This document shows, one piece after another, positions 9,239-17,350 of a stretch of 64,000 bases of DNA; the first letter of the stretch is position 1; each line of letters starts with the position of its first letter. Under the pieces are notes generated by a model. That model worked only from the letters and a program-made list of their open reading frames with translations, was not told the origin of the DNA and ran no database searches. Source of the DNA: Paracoccus sp. TOH (GTDB lineage: Bacteria; Pseudomonadota; Alphaproteobacteria; Rhodobacterales; Rhodobacteraceae); NCBI RefSeq assembly GCF_030388245.1, contig NZ_CP098362.1, forward strand, positions 62,001 to 126,000, written 5' to 3'. The position numbers were made by a program, and so were the translations under genes.

Positions 9239-10444
9239 TCATGCCCGGGCGGGCAGGATCCGTCCGGTGCAGGGACCGAGGCCGATGCGATAACCCTCGC
9301 CCTGGGCCTGCGCGAACAGCCCGACCTCGTCGCCATCCTCAAGGAAGGTGCGCGGCGTGCCCTTCACCATGACCGGCAGCTTGCCGCCCGCGGTCATCTC
9401 CAGCAGCGCCCCGGTCTGTTCGCGCGCCGGACCGCTGATGGTGCCCGAGCCCAACAGGTCGCCAACCCGCATCGGGCAGCCAGAGCTGCTGTGATGCGCC
9501 AGCTGCTGGGCGCTGGAATAATACATGACGTTGTAATTGGTCCGGCCCATGACCTGGCCGTTCAGCGTCCAGCCGATCTCGAGGTCGTAAAGCCCCGGCC
9601 GCGCTTCCTGCAGATAGGGCAACAGCGGGTTCACCCGCTCGGCGCCCGCGCAGCGGAACGGTTCCAGCGCCGCCTGCGTCACCACCCAGGCGCCGATGGT
9701 GGTGCCAAGCGCCTTGGACTGGAACGGGCCCAGCGGCTGGTATTCCCAGGCCTGCACGTCGCGCGCCGACCAGTCATTCAGCAGCACATAGCCGAAGATC
9801 ATCGCCTCGGCCGCCTCGACCCCCAGCCGTTCGCCCATGCGGCTGTCGGCGCCAACGACGGCGCCCAGCTCCAGTTCCAGGTCCAGCCGTCGGCAGGGCA
9901 CCCATTCCGGCCCGGCCTCGCCCCGCACCTGTCCCATCGGCCGCCGGATCGGCGTGCCCGAGACCACCACCGACGAGGCCCGGCCATTATAGCCGATGGG
10001 CATATGCGTCCATTGCGGCGGCAAGGCATGCTCCGTCCCGCGGAACAGCGCACCGACATTGAAAGCATGGTTCTTCGAGGCATAGAAATCGGTGAACTCG
10101 GCCACCCTGATCGGCAGGTGCAGCCGGGCCTCCGCCATCGCCACCAGCGGCAGCTCTCCTTCGGTTCCTTCGGCCAGCAACGCCGTCAGCCGCGCCCGCA
10201 CCGCGTCCCAGCGCGCCCGGCCAAGCGCCATGAAGCCGTTCAGCTGCGGTTCCCCGAAGGTACCGCCGGCATCGATCAGCCCGCGCGCCTCGCAGGCGGC
10301 CAAGTCAAGGACCATGTCGCCGATGGCCACCCCGCAGCGCGGCGCATCGCCCGCCACGGAAAACACCCCATAGGGCAGGTTGTTCAGGGGGAACGGGCCA
10401 TCCGCATCATTGGCGCTTTCGACCCGGGACCGCAGCAAAGCCAT
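9239..10444 (-). CDS. fahA: fumarylacetoacetase
   Basis: A 401-residue fumarylacetoacetate hydrolase, the last enzyme of tyrosine/homogentisate breakdown, giving fumarate and acetoacetate. Recognisable blocks are FPLNNLPYGVFS, DFYASKNHAFNVG, the metal-binding LELELGAVVG region, and NDWSARDVQAWEYQPLGPF. The length is close to the usual 415-435. I chose the ATG at 10444 with GGAG upstream; the frame is open further up but the residues there are low-complexity. It follows hmgA on the same strand after a 101-bp gap that contains strong hairpins. The middle enzyme, maleylacetoacetate isomerase, is not in the window. Confidence 0.93.
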   Translation of the reverse strand: MALLRSRVESANDADGPFPLNNLPYGVFSVAGDAPRCGVAIGDMVLDLAACEARGLIDAGGTFGEPQLNGFMALGRARWDAVRARLTALLAEGTEGELPLVAMAEARLHLPIRVAEFTDFYASKNHAFNVGALFRGTEHALPPQWTHMPIGYNGRASSVVVSGTPIRRPMGQVRGEAGPEWVPCRRLDLELELGAVVGADSRMGERLGVEAAEAMIFGYVLLNDWSARDVQAWEYQPLGPFQSKALGTTIGAWVVTQAALEPFRCAGAERVNPLLPYLQEARPGLYDLEIGWTLNGQVMGRTNYNVMYYSSAQQLAHHSSSGCPMRVGDLLGSGTISGPAREQTGALLEMTAGGKLPVMVKGTPRTFLEDGDEVGLFAQAQGEGYRIGLGPCTGRILPARA

Positions 10445-10467
10445 GCCTTTCTCCGTTTCAGAAATAC

Positions 10468-10513
10468 CCTCGGGGGGGAGCGCCTGCCTGCCCCCGAGGG
10501 GGCGGGCAGGCGC
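10468..10513 (-). other. nested, mutually exclusive hairpins between hmgA and fahA
   Basis: Two stems overlap. Stem A pairs CCCTCGGGGG (10468-10477) with CCCCCGAGGG (10491-10500), a perfect 10 bp. Stem B pairs 10480-10494 with 10499-10513, 15 bp with one mismatch and a four-base loop. They share 10491-10494 and 10499-10500, so only one can form. No T-run follows on the hmgA-to-fahA strand, so a simple intrinsic terminator is unlikely; a processing, stability or attenuation element is possible. Confidence 0.6.
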
Positions 10514-10545
10514 CGGGGGGCAGACGCACCCCGCCTTGGGACGCG

Positions 10546-11907
10546 TCATTTCGTCCCGGGCGTGCCGTCGAACCTCTTCTCCAGCCGATCCCAGACCTCG
10601 CCATAGTCCCGCTGCATCGGCGCCTCGCGGGCGGCGAAATCGGTCAGGTGCTGGGGAAAGCGGGTTTCGAACATGAAGCTCATGGTGTGGTCCAGCTTCT
10701 CGGGTTTCAGCGCGGCATTGCTCGCGGTCTCGAAGGCGTCGCGGTCGGGGCCGTGCGGCAACATGCAGTTGTGCAGGCTGATGCCGCCCGGCGCGAAGCC
10801 CTGCGGCTTGGCGTCGTAGATGCCGTAGATATTGCCCATCAGTTCGGACATGATGTTCTTGTGATACCAGGGCGGGCGAAAGCTGTGCTCGGCCACCAGC
10901 CAGCGCTCGCGGAACAGCACGAAATCGATATTCGCCGTCCCCTCCTGCCCCGAGGGTGCGGTCAGCACGGTGAAGATCGACGGATCGGGATGGTCGAACA
11001 GGATCGCGCCCACCGGCGCATAGCTGCGCAGATCGTATTTGTACGGGCAGTAATTGCCATGCCAGGCCACCACGTCCAGCGGCGAATGGTCGATCCAGGT
11101 GTCATGGAACCGGCCGCACCACTTGATCACCACGCGCGAGCGTGTCTCGCGATCCTCGAAGGCCGCGACCGGGCATTTGAAGTCGCGCGGGTTGGCCAGG
11201 CAATTGGCGCCGATGGGGCCGCGGTTCGGCAGGTCGAACTTCTGGCCATAGTTTTCGCAGACGAAGCCGCGGCAGGGGCCTTCCAGCACCTCGACGCGAT
11301 AGACGAGGCCGCGCGGCAGGATGGCGATCTCCTTCGGCTCCAGGTCGATGACGCCCAGTTCGGTACAGAAGCGCAGCCGACCCTCCTGCGGCACCACCAG
11401 CAATTCGCTGTCGGCCGAGAAGAAATATTCGTCCTGCATCGAGCGCGTCACCAGATAGACATGGCTGGCCATGCCGACCTGGATGTTCACGTCGCCGGCG
11501 GTGGTCATGGTCCGCATGCCGGTGATCCAGGTCAGCTCCTCGTCCGGCACCGGGATCGGATCCCAGCGATACTGGCCCAGGCTGACGATGTCGTCGCGCA
11601 GGTTCGGCGCGGTCTTCCAATAGGGCAATCCGAGCGGCGCAAACCGCCCGGTGTGCTGCACCGACGGCCGGATGCGATAGCACCAGGTCCGCTCGTTCTG
11701 GCCGCGCGGCGCGGTGAAGGCGGTGCCGGAAAGCTGTTCGGCGTAAAGCCCATATGCGCATTTCTGCGGGCTGTTCTGGCCCTGCGGCAGGGCGCCGGGC
11801 AGCGCCTCGGTCTCGAAATCGTTGCCGAAGCCGGGCATGTAGCCCTCATGCGGGCCGGCGGGGCCGGCGGCGCGGACCATCCCGCGCGGCAGGTCGTGCT
11901 GGGTCAT
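10546..11907 (-). CDS. hmgA: homogentisate 1,2-dioxygenase
   Basis: A 453-residue non-haem iron dioxygenase that opens the homogentisate ring to maleylacetoacetate. Hallmarks are [48 protein letters not shown], the iron-ligand region [16 protein letters not shown], and [12 protein letters not shown]. Length agrees with the family (about 430-450). The start is the ATG at 11907 behind GGAGG; the frame stays open to 11973, but that part overlaps the promoter. It is the first gene of hmgA-fahA and is transcribed from an unusually perfect promoter with inverted repeats in the core, divergent from a MarR regulator. Confidence 0.96.
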   Translation of the reverse strand: MTQHDLPRGMVRAAGPAGPHEGYMPGFGNDFETEALPGALPQGQNSPQKCAYGLYAEQLSGTAFTAPRGQNERTWCYRIRPSVQHTGRFAPLGLPYWKTAPNLRDDIVSLGQYRWDPIPVPDEELTWITGMRTMTTAGDVNIQVGMASHVYLVTRSMQDEYFFSADSELLVVPQEGRLRFCTELGVIDLEPKEIAILPRGLVYRVEVLEGPCRGFVCENYGQKFDLPNRGPIGANCLANPRDFKCPVAAFEDRETRSRVVIKWCGRFHDTWIDHSPLDVVAWHGNYCPYKYDLRSYAPVGAILFDHPDPSIFTVLTAPSGQEGTANIDFVLFRERWLVAEHSFRPPWYHKNIMSELMGNIYGIYDAKPQGFAPGGISLHNCMLPHGPDRDAFETASNAALKPEKLDHTMSFMFETRFPQHLTDFAAREAPMQRDYGEVWDRLEKRFDGTPGTK

Positions 11908-11927
11908 CGGTCCTCCCTGCGCAATCT

Positions 11928-11943
11928 CATTGCATTTGCAATG
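11928..11943. promoter_or_regulatory. operator 1 at the hmgA start point
   Basis: CATTGCATTTGCAATG is an inverted repeat with perfect 7-bp arms. It sits immediately downstream of the -10 box and spans the predicted transcription start. Core form: RTTGC-N4-GCAAY, shared with two further sites in this gap. The likely binder is the MarR protein encoded next door. Confidence 0.75.
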
Positions 11944-11973
11944 ATTATACCGTTGCAAACGCAACGGTGTCAA
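11944..11973 (-). promoter_or_regulatory. consensus sigma-70 promoter of hmgA
   Basis: On the minus strand the sequence has a perfect -35 box TTGACA (11968-11973) and a perfect -10 box TATAAT (11944-11949), separated by 18 bases (11950-11967). Transcription should begin around 11936-11938, about 30 bases before the hmgA ATG. Such a strong promoter in a catabolic operon implies tight repression, in keeping with the inverted repeats that fill the spacer and cover the start point. Confidence 0.85.
11949..11968. promoter_or_regulatory. operator 2 filling the hmgA promoter spacer
   Basis: ACCGTTGCAAACGCAACGGT has 8-bp perfect arms around AAAC. It occupies the whole 18-base spacer and touches both promoter boxes. 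Its centre is 23 bp from that of operator 1. A protein bound here would exclude RNA polymerase directly. Confidence 0.78.
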
Positions 11974-11986
11974 GCTGCCGGATCTT

Positions 11987-12000
11987 GTTGCAGCCGCAAT
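11987..12000. promoter_or_regulatory. operator 3, regulator-proximal
   Basis: GTTGCAGCCGCAAT is a third, less symmetrical copy of RTTGC-N4-GCAAY, centred 35 bp from operator 2 and 34 bp before the regulator's ATG. Its position suggests autoregulation of the MarR gene. Confidence 0.6.
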
Positions 12001-12033
12001 GAATTTCTGCTGTCCTGCCGCCCAGGAGGCACC

Positions 12034-12462
12034 ATGTCATTCGATCTGGACGGATTTCTGCCCTATCGGCTGAATGTCGCGGCGACCCAGGTCAGCCGCC
12101 GCTTCGCCGCGCTTTACGCGGCCGAGGCCGGCCTGACCGTTCCCGAATGGCGGGTGCTGGCGCATCTGGACCATTCCGGCGCGGTCAGCGTCCGCGACAT
12201 CCATGCCCGGGTCAACCTGGACAAGTCGATGGTCAGCCGCGCGGCGACGCGCCTGCAGGAAGCGGGGCTGGTCCGCAAATCCGGCAATGAAACCGACCGC
12301 CGGCTGGTGGTGCTGGAGTTGACGGACGAGGGCCGGGCGCTGATGGCCCGCCTGGGCCAGATTGCCGCGGGTTTCCAGGCCGAGCTGCTGGCCGAATTGG
12401 GCGACGATGCCGCGGCACTCGACCGCGCCCTGACCCGGCTGGGCGCCCGCGGCCCGACCTGA
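12034..12462 (+). CDS. MarR family regulator of the homogentisate operon
   Basis: A 142-residue winged-helix protein of MarR size. The segment [46 protein letters not shown] contains the helix-turn-helix; [16 protein letters not shown] is the wing. The ATG at 12034 has a full AGGAGG site. It is divergent from hmgA across a 126-bp gap holding three copies of one palindrome, so it is very probably the repressor of hmgA-fahA. The inducer would plausibly be homogentisate or a related aromatic acid (inference). Confidence 0.9.
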   Translation: MSFDLDGFLPYRLNVAATQVSRRFAALYAAEAGLTVPEWRVLAHLDHSGAVSVRDIHARVNLDKSMVSRAATRLQEAGLVRKSGNETDRRLVVLELTDEGRALMARLGQIAAGFQAELLAELGDDAAALDRALTRLGARGPT

Positions 12463-12612
12463 ACCCTTTCCGCCGGCGCCGGCTTGCGGGTTTGCGACAT
12501 TTCGCGACAAAAAAACCCCGGGGCCGGATTGATGCCCGCGCTCACAAATGCTTGAAGCGGGCCAGCCCGCGCCCAGCCAGCCATCCCCAATCCTTTCCCA
12601 CAGGAGCAAGCG

Positions 12613-14871
12613 ATGGCGACGCTTTTCCCGCGCCCGGCCACGGGCACCGCACTCTGTCTGCTGATGTCACTGCCGGTTCCCGCCGGGTCCGTTCTGGCGC
12701 AGGAGACCAGGACCGGCACGGACGACACGATCATCCTCGACACGGTGGTGATCTCGGCCGAGGAACAGGGCAAGCAGGCGCTTGGCACCTCGACCGTGAC
12801 CGCCGAGGACCTGGAAAAGACCCCGGTGCGCAACGACGTCTCCGAGATCGTGCGCAAGATGCCCGGCGTGAACCTGACCGGCGCCACGGCGACCGGCCAG
12901 CGCGGCAACCAGCGCCAGATCGACATTCGCGGCATGGGGCCGGAAAACACCCTGATCCTGATCGACGGCAAGCCGGTCATGTCCCGCAACGCCGTAAAGA
13001 TGAGCCGCGGCGGTGAGCGCGACACCCGCGGCGATTCGAATTGGGTGCCGGCCGAGATGATCGAGCGGATCGAGGTGATCCGCGGCCCGGCGGCGGCGCG
13101 TTATGGCTCGGGCGCCTCGGGCGGGGTGGTCAACATCATCACCAAACGCCCCGAAACCTTCACCGGCCAGGTGTCGATGCATGCGACCGTCCCGGAAAAC
13201 AGCAAGGAAGGCAGCACCAACCGCGCCAATTTCATGCTGGCCGGCCCGGTCGGCGAGACGCTGACCTTCCGCCTGTTCGGCAATTACAACCGCACCGAGG
13301 CCGACGCCGCCGACCTGAACCCGCCGCGCACCGATCCCGAGACCGGCGAGGCGCTGCCGCCGCTGGCGGGCAGCGAGGGCGTGACCAACAAGGATCTGGG
13401 CGCGTTGCTGAGCTGGAACCTCGCCCCCGGCCACCACCTTGATGTCCAGATGGATTTCTCGCGCCAGGGCAATGATTATGCCGGCGATACCCGCAACGGC
13501 GCGGTGGACGAGGACATGGCCGAGTTGCTGGGCAGCGAGACCAGCCGCATGTATCGCCGCGCCGTCTCGCTGACCCATCGCGGCGAATACGATTTCGGGG
13601 AATCGCACAGCTACATCCAGTGGGAAAACACCGGCAACACCCGGCTGTGCAGCGGCAATGCCGGCTCGGTCGAGGATAATTACACCCCTTGCATCGACAG
13701 CGATGGCGATGGCGAGGAAGACGCCTACGAATACCGCACCATCGACCTGGATACCGTCTCGGCCAAAAGCGAATGGATCCTGCCGATGAGCCTGGGCGGC
13801 AAGGCCAGCCGGCTGACGCTGGGCGCCGAATACCGCGGCGAGTTCATGGACGATGCGGTCTCGACCACCAACACCCTGCCGCCAGAGGTGGGCGGCGGCA
13901 CCGGCGTGCCCGAAGATGCGGCCGACCGCGATCCCAGGACCGAACAGAACACCATCGGCCTGTATGCCGAGGCCAATATCGAATGGAACGAACAGCTGAC
14001 CCTGACCCCGGGCCTGCGCTTCGACTACAACGACAATTTCGGCTCGAACTGGTCGCCCAGCCTGAACGCCACCTGGCGGTTCAACGAGGCATGGAGCATG
14101 AAGGTCGGCGTCGCGCGCGCCTTCAAGGTGCCGAACCTGTTCCAGCTCAATCCGAACTACGTCTACATCACGCGCGGCCATGGCTGCCCCTATGTGGACG
14201 GCGTGCGGCTGTCCGGCCCCTGCTATGTCCTGGGCAACCCGGACCTGGAGGCCGAGAAAAGCCTGAACAAGGAAATCGGCGTTGCCTATGCCGGATCGAA
14301 CGGCGTCGAAGCCAGCCTGACCTATTTCCACAACGATTATGAAAACCGCATCGGCTCGGGCTTCGTGCAGTATAACGACAACAGCGACGACGGCCGGCTG
14401 TTCCGCTGGGAGAACCAGGGCAAGGCGGTCATCTCGGGGCTCGAGGGCAACTTCTCGACCGATCTGGGCGCGCGTTTCGCCTTCAACGCCAATTTCACCA
14501 AGATGATCAAGTCCGAAAAGGACAATGGCGAGCCGCTGAGCCTGGTGCCGGACTACACGGTCAACGCCTCGCTGGACTGGTTCGCCTCGGATTCGGTGAC
14601 GGTGACGCTGGCGGCGACACATTACGGCAGGATCGACGCGGCGACGATGAGCGCGATCACGAATGCCGAGTTCGACCAGGCCAACGGGCGCGATCCCTAT
14701 ACGCTGGTCAACCTGGGCGCGACCTGGGACCTGACCGAGACGGCGCGGGTCTCGGCCGGGGTGACGAACCTGTTCGACAAGACGGTGCTGCGCACCGACT
14801 CCAGCACCGGGGCGAACACCTTCAACGAACCGGGGCGCGCCTTCTACCTGTCGCTGACCTCGACCTTCTGA
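12613..14871 (+). CDS. TonB-dependent ferric-siderophore receptor, FepA/PfeA type
   Basis: A 752-residue outer-membrane receptor. A signal peptide ends near AQETR (about residue 31), followed by a TonB-box-like stretch (IILDTVVISA), a plug domain with DIRGMGPENTLILIDGKPV and the FepA/PfeA/IroN hallmark MSRGGERDTRGDSNWVPAEM, RIEVIRGPAAARYGSGASGG, and a 22-strand barrel ending in the terminal phenylalanine of YLSLTSTF. The close relatives take up ferric enterobactin and similar catecholates. GGAG precedes the ATG. The 150-bp upstream gap contains two GCGACA direct repeats and an A-run but no iron-box I can name. A two-component pair follows downstream. Confidence 0.92.
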   Translation: MATLFPRPATGTALCLLMSLPVPAGSVLAQETRTGTDDTIILDTVVISAEEQGKQALGTSTVTAEDLEKTPVRNDVSEIVRKMPGVNLTGATATGQRGNQRQIDIRGMGPENTLILIDGKPVMSRNAVKMSRGGERDTRGDSNWVPAEMIERIEVIRGPAAARYGSGASGGVVNIITKRPETFTGQVSMHATVPENSKEGSTNRANFMLAGPVGETLTFRLFGNYNRTEADAADLNPPRTDPETGEALPPLAGSEGVTNKDLGALLSWNLAPGHHLDVQMDFSRQGNDYAGDTRNGAVDEDMAELLGSETSRMYRRAVSLTHRGEYDFGESHSYIQWENTGNTRLCSGNAGSVEDNYTPCIDSDGDGEEDAYEYRTIDLDTVSAKSEWILPMSLGGKASRLTLGAEYRGEFMDDAVSTTNTLPPEVGGGTGVPEDAADRDPRTEQNTIGLYAEANIEWNEQLTLTPGLRFDYNDNFGSNWSPSLNATWRFNEAWSMKVGVARAFKVPNLFQLNPNYVYITRGHGCPYVDGVRLSGPCYVLGNPDLEAEKSLNKEIGVAYAGSNGVEASLTYFHNDYENRIGSGFVQYNDNSDDGRLFRWENQGKAVISGLEGNFSTDLGARFAFNANFTKMIKSEKDNGEPLSLVPDYTVNASLDWFASDSVTVTLAATHYGRIDAATMSAITNAEFDQANGRDPYTLVNLGATWDLTETARVSAGVTNLFDKTVLRTDSSTGANTFNEPGRAFYLSLTSTF

Positions 14872-14971
14872 TTGCATCGCCCCGGCGGCGCCTGCATCCC
14901 GCGGGCGCCCCCACCGCTTCCGACGGCGGCGCCTGCGGTGTCGCCGTCGCATTCCGTTCCATACTGGGCAG

Positions 14972-15697
14972 ATGCCGATGACCGATAGCATCGAACCGCG
15001 CATCCTGATCGTCGACGACGCGCGCGACATCCGCGAACCGCTGGGGCAATACCTGCGCCGCAACGGCTTGCGCACCCGTCTGGCCCAAGACGCCGCCGAG
15101 GCCCGCCGCGCGCTTGGCGCCGAACCCGTGCATCTGGCCGTCCTCGACGTGATGATGCCGGGCGAGGACGGGCTGAGCCTGTGCCGCGCCCTGGTCCATG
15201 AATACCGCCTGCCGGTGATCCTGCTGACCGCCCGCAGCGCGCAAGACCACCGGGTCGCGGGGCTGGATCTGGGGGCCGACGATTACGTCGCCAAGCCCTT
15301 CGACCCGCGCGAACTGCTGGCGCGGATCCATGCCGTGCTGCGCCGCGTGCCGCCGGAACGGCCAGCGCCCGGCAGACAGCGCCGCCGCTTCTCGGGGCTG
15401 GTGCATGATCCGGCGCGGGCCGTGGTCACGCTGGCTGCGGGCCGCGATGTGGCGCTGACCTCGGGCGAGAACCGGCTGCTGGGCCTGCTGCTGGACCATC
15501 CCGGGCAGGTGCTGTCGCGGATGCGGCTGCTGGACCTGCTGTCGGGGCGCGAGGCGCGGGCCTATGACCGTGCCGTCGACAATGCCGTCAGCCGACTGCG
15601 CCACAAGATCGAGCAGAACCCGCGCGCGCCGCGGCTGATCGTCACCGAATGGGGCGGCGGCTATCGGCTGGCGGCCGAAGTGGACACCCTGGCATGA
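14972..15697 (+). CDS. OmpR/PhoB-family response regulator
   Basis: A 241-residue two-domain regulator. The receiver domain (about 9-125) has the acidic pair DD at 15-16, the phospho-acceptor Asp59 in VLDVMMPG, the Thr in LLTAR and the Lys in YVAKPF. The winged-helix effector (about 140-235) ends in NAVSRLRHKIE and TEWGGGYRL. An ATG two codons in (14978) is an equally possible start. It lies 100 bp after the siderophore receptor and overlaps its histidine kinase by ATGA. By position it resembles PfeR, which controls the Pseudomonas receptor PfeA. Confidence 0.92.
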   Translation: MPMTDSIEPRILIVDDARDIREPLGQYLRRNGLRTRLAQDAAEARRALGAEPVHLAVLDVMMPGEDGLSLCRALVHEYRLPVILLTARSAQDHRVAGLDLGADDYVAKPFDPRELLARIHAVLRRVPPERPAPGRQRRRFSGLVHDPARAVVTLAAGRDVALTSGENRLLGLLLDHPGQVLSRMRLLDLLSGREARAYDRAVDNAVSRLRHKIEQNPRAPRLIVTEWGGGYRLAAEVDTLA

Positions 15698-17139
15698 GGC
15701 GCCTGCTGCCCGCCGGGCTGGCCGCCCGCTTCTGGTTGCTGCTGGTCGCGGCGCTTCTGGGCGCGAACCTGATCGCCGCCCTGCTGATGGCGCGCGAGGG
15801 CACCGCCTTCGACCGGGCGATCCGGCTTCAGGGCGACGCGCACCGGCTGCACGCACTGGTCGCCGCGCTGGAGACGGCGGATCCGGAAACGGCGCTGATG
15901 CTGCCCCGCAACAGCAGCACCGGCTTCACCCGCTTTTCGGTCGATCCGGTGCCGCTGGGTCCGCCCGATGCCACGCGGCTGACGCTGCACGAGGCGGACA
16001 TGGCCGCCGAGTTGCTGGGGCACGAGATCCGGATCCGCGAAAGCGCCGCCCCCACCGGCGCCGACAACCGCGCGCCGCTGATGCTGGTCTCGGTGCGGCT
16101 GGCGCAGGGGCCCGAGGCCGGGCGCTGGCTGAACGCGCTGGTCTATCCGCTGCCGGCGCACAGCGCCTGGCAATGGAAACAGGGCTTCTTCGCGCCGCTG
16201 CTGGCCTCGCTTCTGGGCACGCTGGCGGTGGGGCTGGTCTTCGTGCGCCGCATGACCCGGCCGCTGCGCGCCCTGGCCGAGGCGGCGCGGGCGGCGGGCC
16301 GCGGCGACCACGACGCGCGCGTGGCCGAGACCGGCGCCGGAGAGCTGCGCGAGGCCGCCGCGGCCTTCAACGACATGCAGCGCCGCATCGCCGGTTTCGA
16401 GGCCGAGCGGATGCGGCTGCTGGCCGCCGTGGGCCATGACCTGCGCACCCCGATCACCGGGCTGCGCATCCGCGCCGAACTGCTGGACGAGGCCGAGCAG
16501 CGCGAGGCGATGATCCGCGTCCTGGACGAGATGGCGGTGATGGCGGACGGGCTGCTGCACGCCGCCTCGGCGGGGGAAGAAGCCGAAGCGCCGCAGCCCG
16601 TCGATCTGGACCGGCTGCTGGCCCAGCTCGGTGCCGATGGCGGCGCGACCTATATCGGCCAGGGACCGCTGGTCATGCCGCTGCGGCCGGTGGCGATGCG
16701 ACGCGCGATCCGCAACCTGCTGGACAATGCCCGGCGCTATGCCGGGCCGGCGCGGCTGCATTGGCGGCGCGGTCCGGCATCGGTGCTGATCCGGATCGAG
16801 GACGACGGTCCCGGCATCCCCGAAGCGCTGCTGGCCCGCGTGACCGAACCCTTCGTGCGCGGCGAGGCCAGCCGCAGCCTGGATACAGGCGGCGCGGGTC
16901 TGGGGCTTTCCATCGCCCGGGACGTGGTGCGCACCCATGGCGGCACGCTGGCGCTGACCAATCGGGCCGAGGGTGGGTTGCGCGTGGACCTGACGCTGCC
17001 GCTGCGCGAGGCGGACGGATCGCCGCCGGACGGCGCACGGGCACGGTTCGCGGATTGGCGGCTGTTCAGGGACCGCGAAGGCGGCGGATCAGCGCAGCGC
17101 CTTGCAGGGCGGGTCCAGCCGGAAGATCTTTTCCCGTGA
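15694..17139 (+). CDS. sensor histidine kinase
   Basis: A 481-residue membrane kinase. Two transmembrane helices (about residues 12-33 and 165-188) enclose a periplasmic sensor of about 130 residues; then HAMP (about 189-240), the H-box AAVGHDLRTPITGL with phospho-acceptor His248, the N-box LRPVAMRRAIRNLLDNARRYA, and the G boxes DDGPGIP and GGAGLGLSIARDVV. It is paired with the preceding regulator. The stimulus is probably linked to the adjacent siderophore receptor (inference). The last 51 bases overlap the convergent small gene on the other strand. Confidence 0.92.
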   Translation: MRRLLPAGLAARFWLLLVAALLGANLIAALLMAREGTAFDRAIRLQGDAHRLHALVAALETADPETALMLPRNSSTGFTRFSVDPVPLGPPDATRLTLHEADMAAELLGHEIRIRESAAPTGADNRAPLMLVSVRLAQGPEAGRWLNALVYPLPAHSAWQWKQGFFAPLLASLLGTLAVGLVFVRRMTRPLRALAEAARAAGRGDHDARVAETGAGELREAAAAFNDMQRRIAGFEAERMRLLAAVGHDLRTPITGLRIRAELLDEAEQREAMIRVLDEMAVMADGLLHAASAGEEAEAPQPVDLDRLLAQLGADGGATYIGQGPLVMPLRPVAMRRAIRNLLDNARRYAGPARLHWRRGPASVLIRIEDDGPGIPEALLARVTEPFVRGEASRSLDTGGAGLGLSIARDVVRTHGGTLALTNRAEGGLRVDLTLPLREADGSPPDGARARFADWRLFRDREGGGSAQRLAGRVQPEDLFP

Positions 17140-17340
17140 CAGGCGCCAGTGATCCAGCGCGCCCATGCATCTTTCGACCTCGCGGCGCGGGCCTATGACG
17201 CGAATCGTTCCGGGAATCACTTCCTCGGCCGTCAGGGACTTCAATTGATCCAGAGCTTCGGCCGTTTCCTCGCGCGAGGGGTCGCGGTCGTCGGAATAGA
17301 CCAGCACGAAGCGTTCATCCTGTTTGCGTTGCACCTTCAT
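17089..17340 (-). CDS. small partner protein of the S8 protease (function unknown)
   Basis: An 83-residue acidic-then-basic protein beginning MKVQRKQDERFVLVYSDDRD. The pattern strand (FVLVYS), helix (ETAEALDQLKSL), strand (GTIRVIG), helix (REVERCMGALDHWRL) could fold as a ferredoxin-like unit of the sort seen in subtilase propeptides and inhibitors; this is inference from pattern only. It begins 10 bases after the protease stop and is probably cotranscribed. It may be the protease's chaperone, inhibitor or adaptor. Its 3' end overlaps the histidine kinase gene by 51 bases. Confidence 0.72.
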   Translation of the reverse strand: MKVQRKQDERFVLVYSDDRDPSREETAEALDQLKSLTAEEVIPGTIRVIGPRREVERCMGALDHWRLSREKIFRLDPPCKALR

Positions 17341-17350
17341 CGCCCAAAAC

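Noticed and set aside
12463..12612. Possible Fur, Irr or RirA site before the siderophore receptor
   Set aside because: Only a GCGACA direct repeat and an A-run are visible; nothing matches an iron-box I know well enough to claim.
14884..14936. Hairpin and direct repeat GGCGGCGCCTGC after the receptor gene as a terminator
   Set aside because: A 9-bp stem with one wobble exists (14887-14909) but no T-run follows, and the regulator 100 bp downstream may be cotranscribed.
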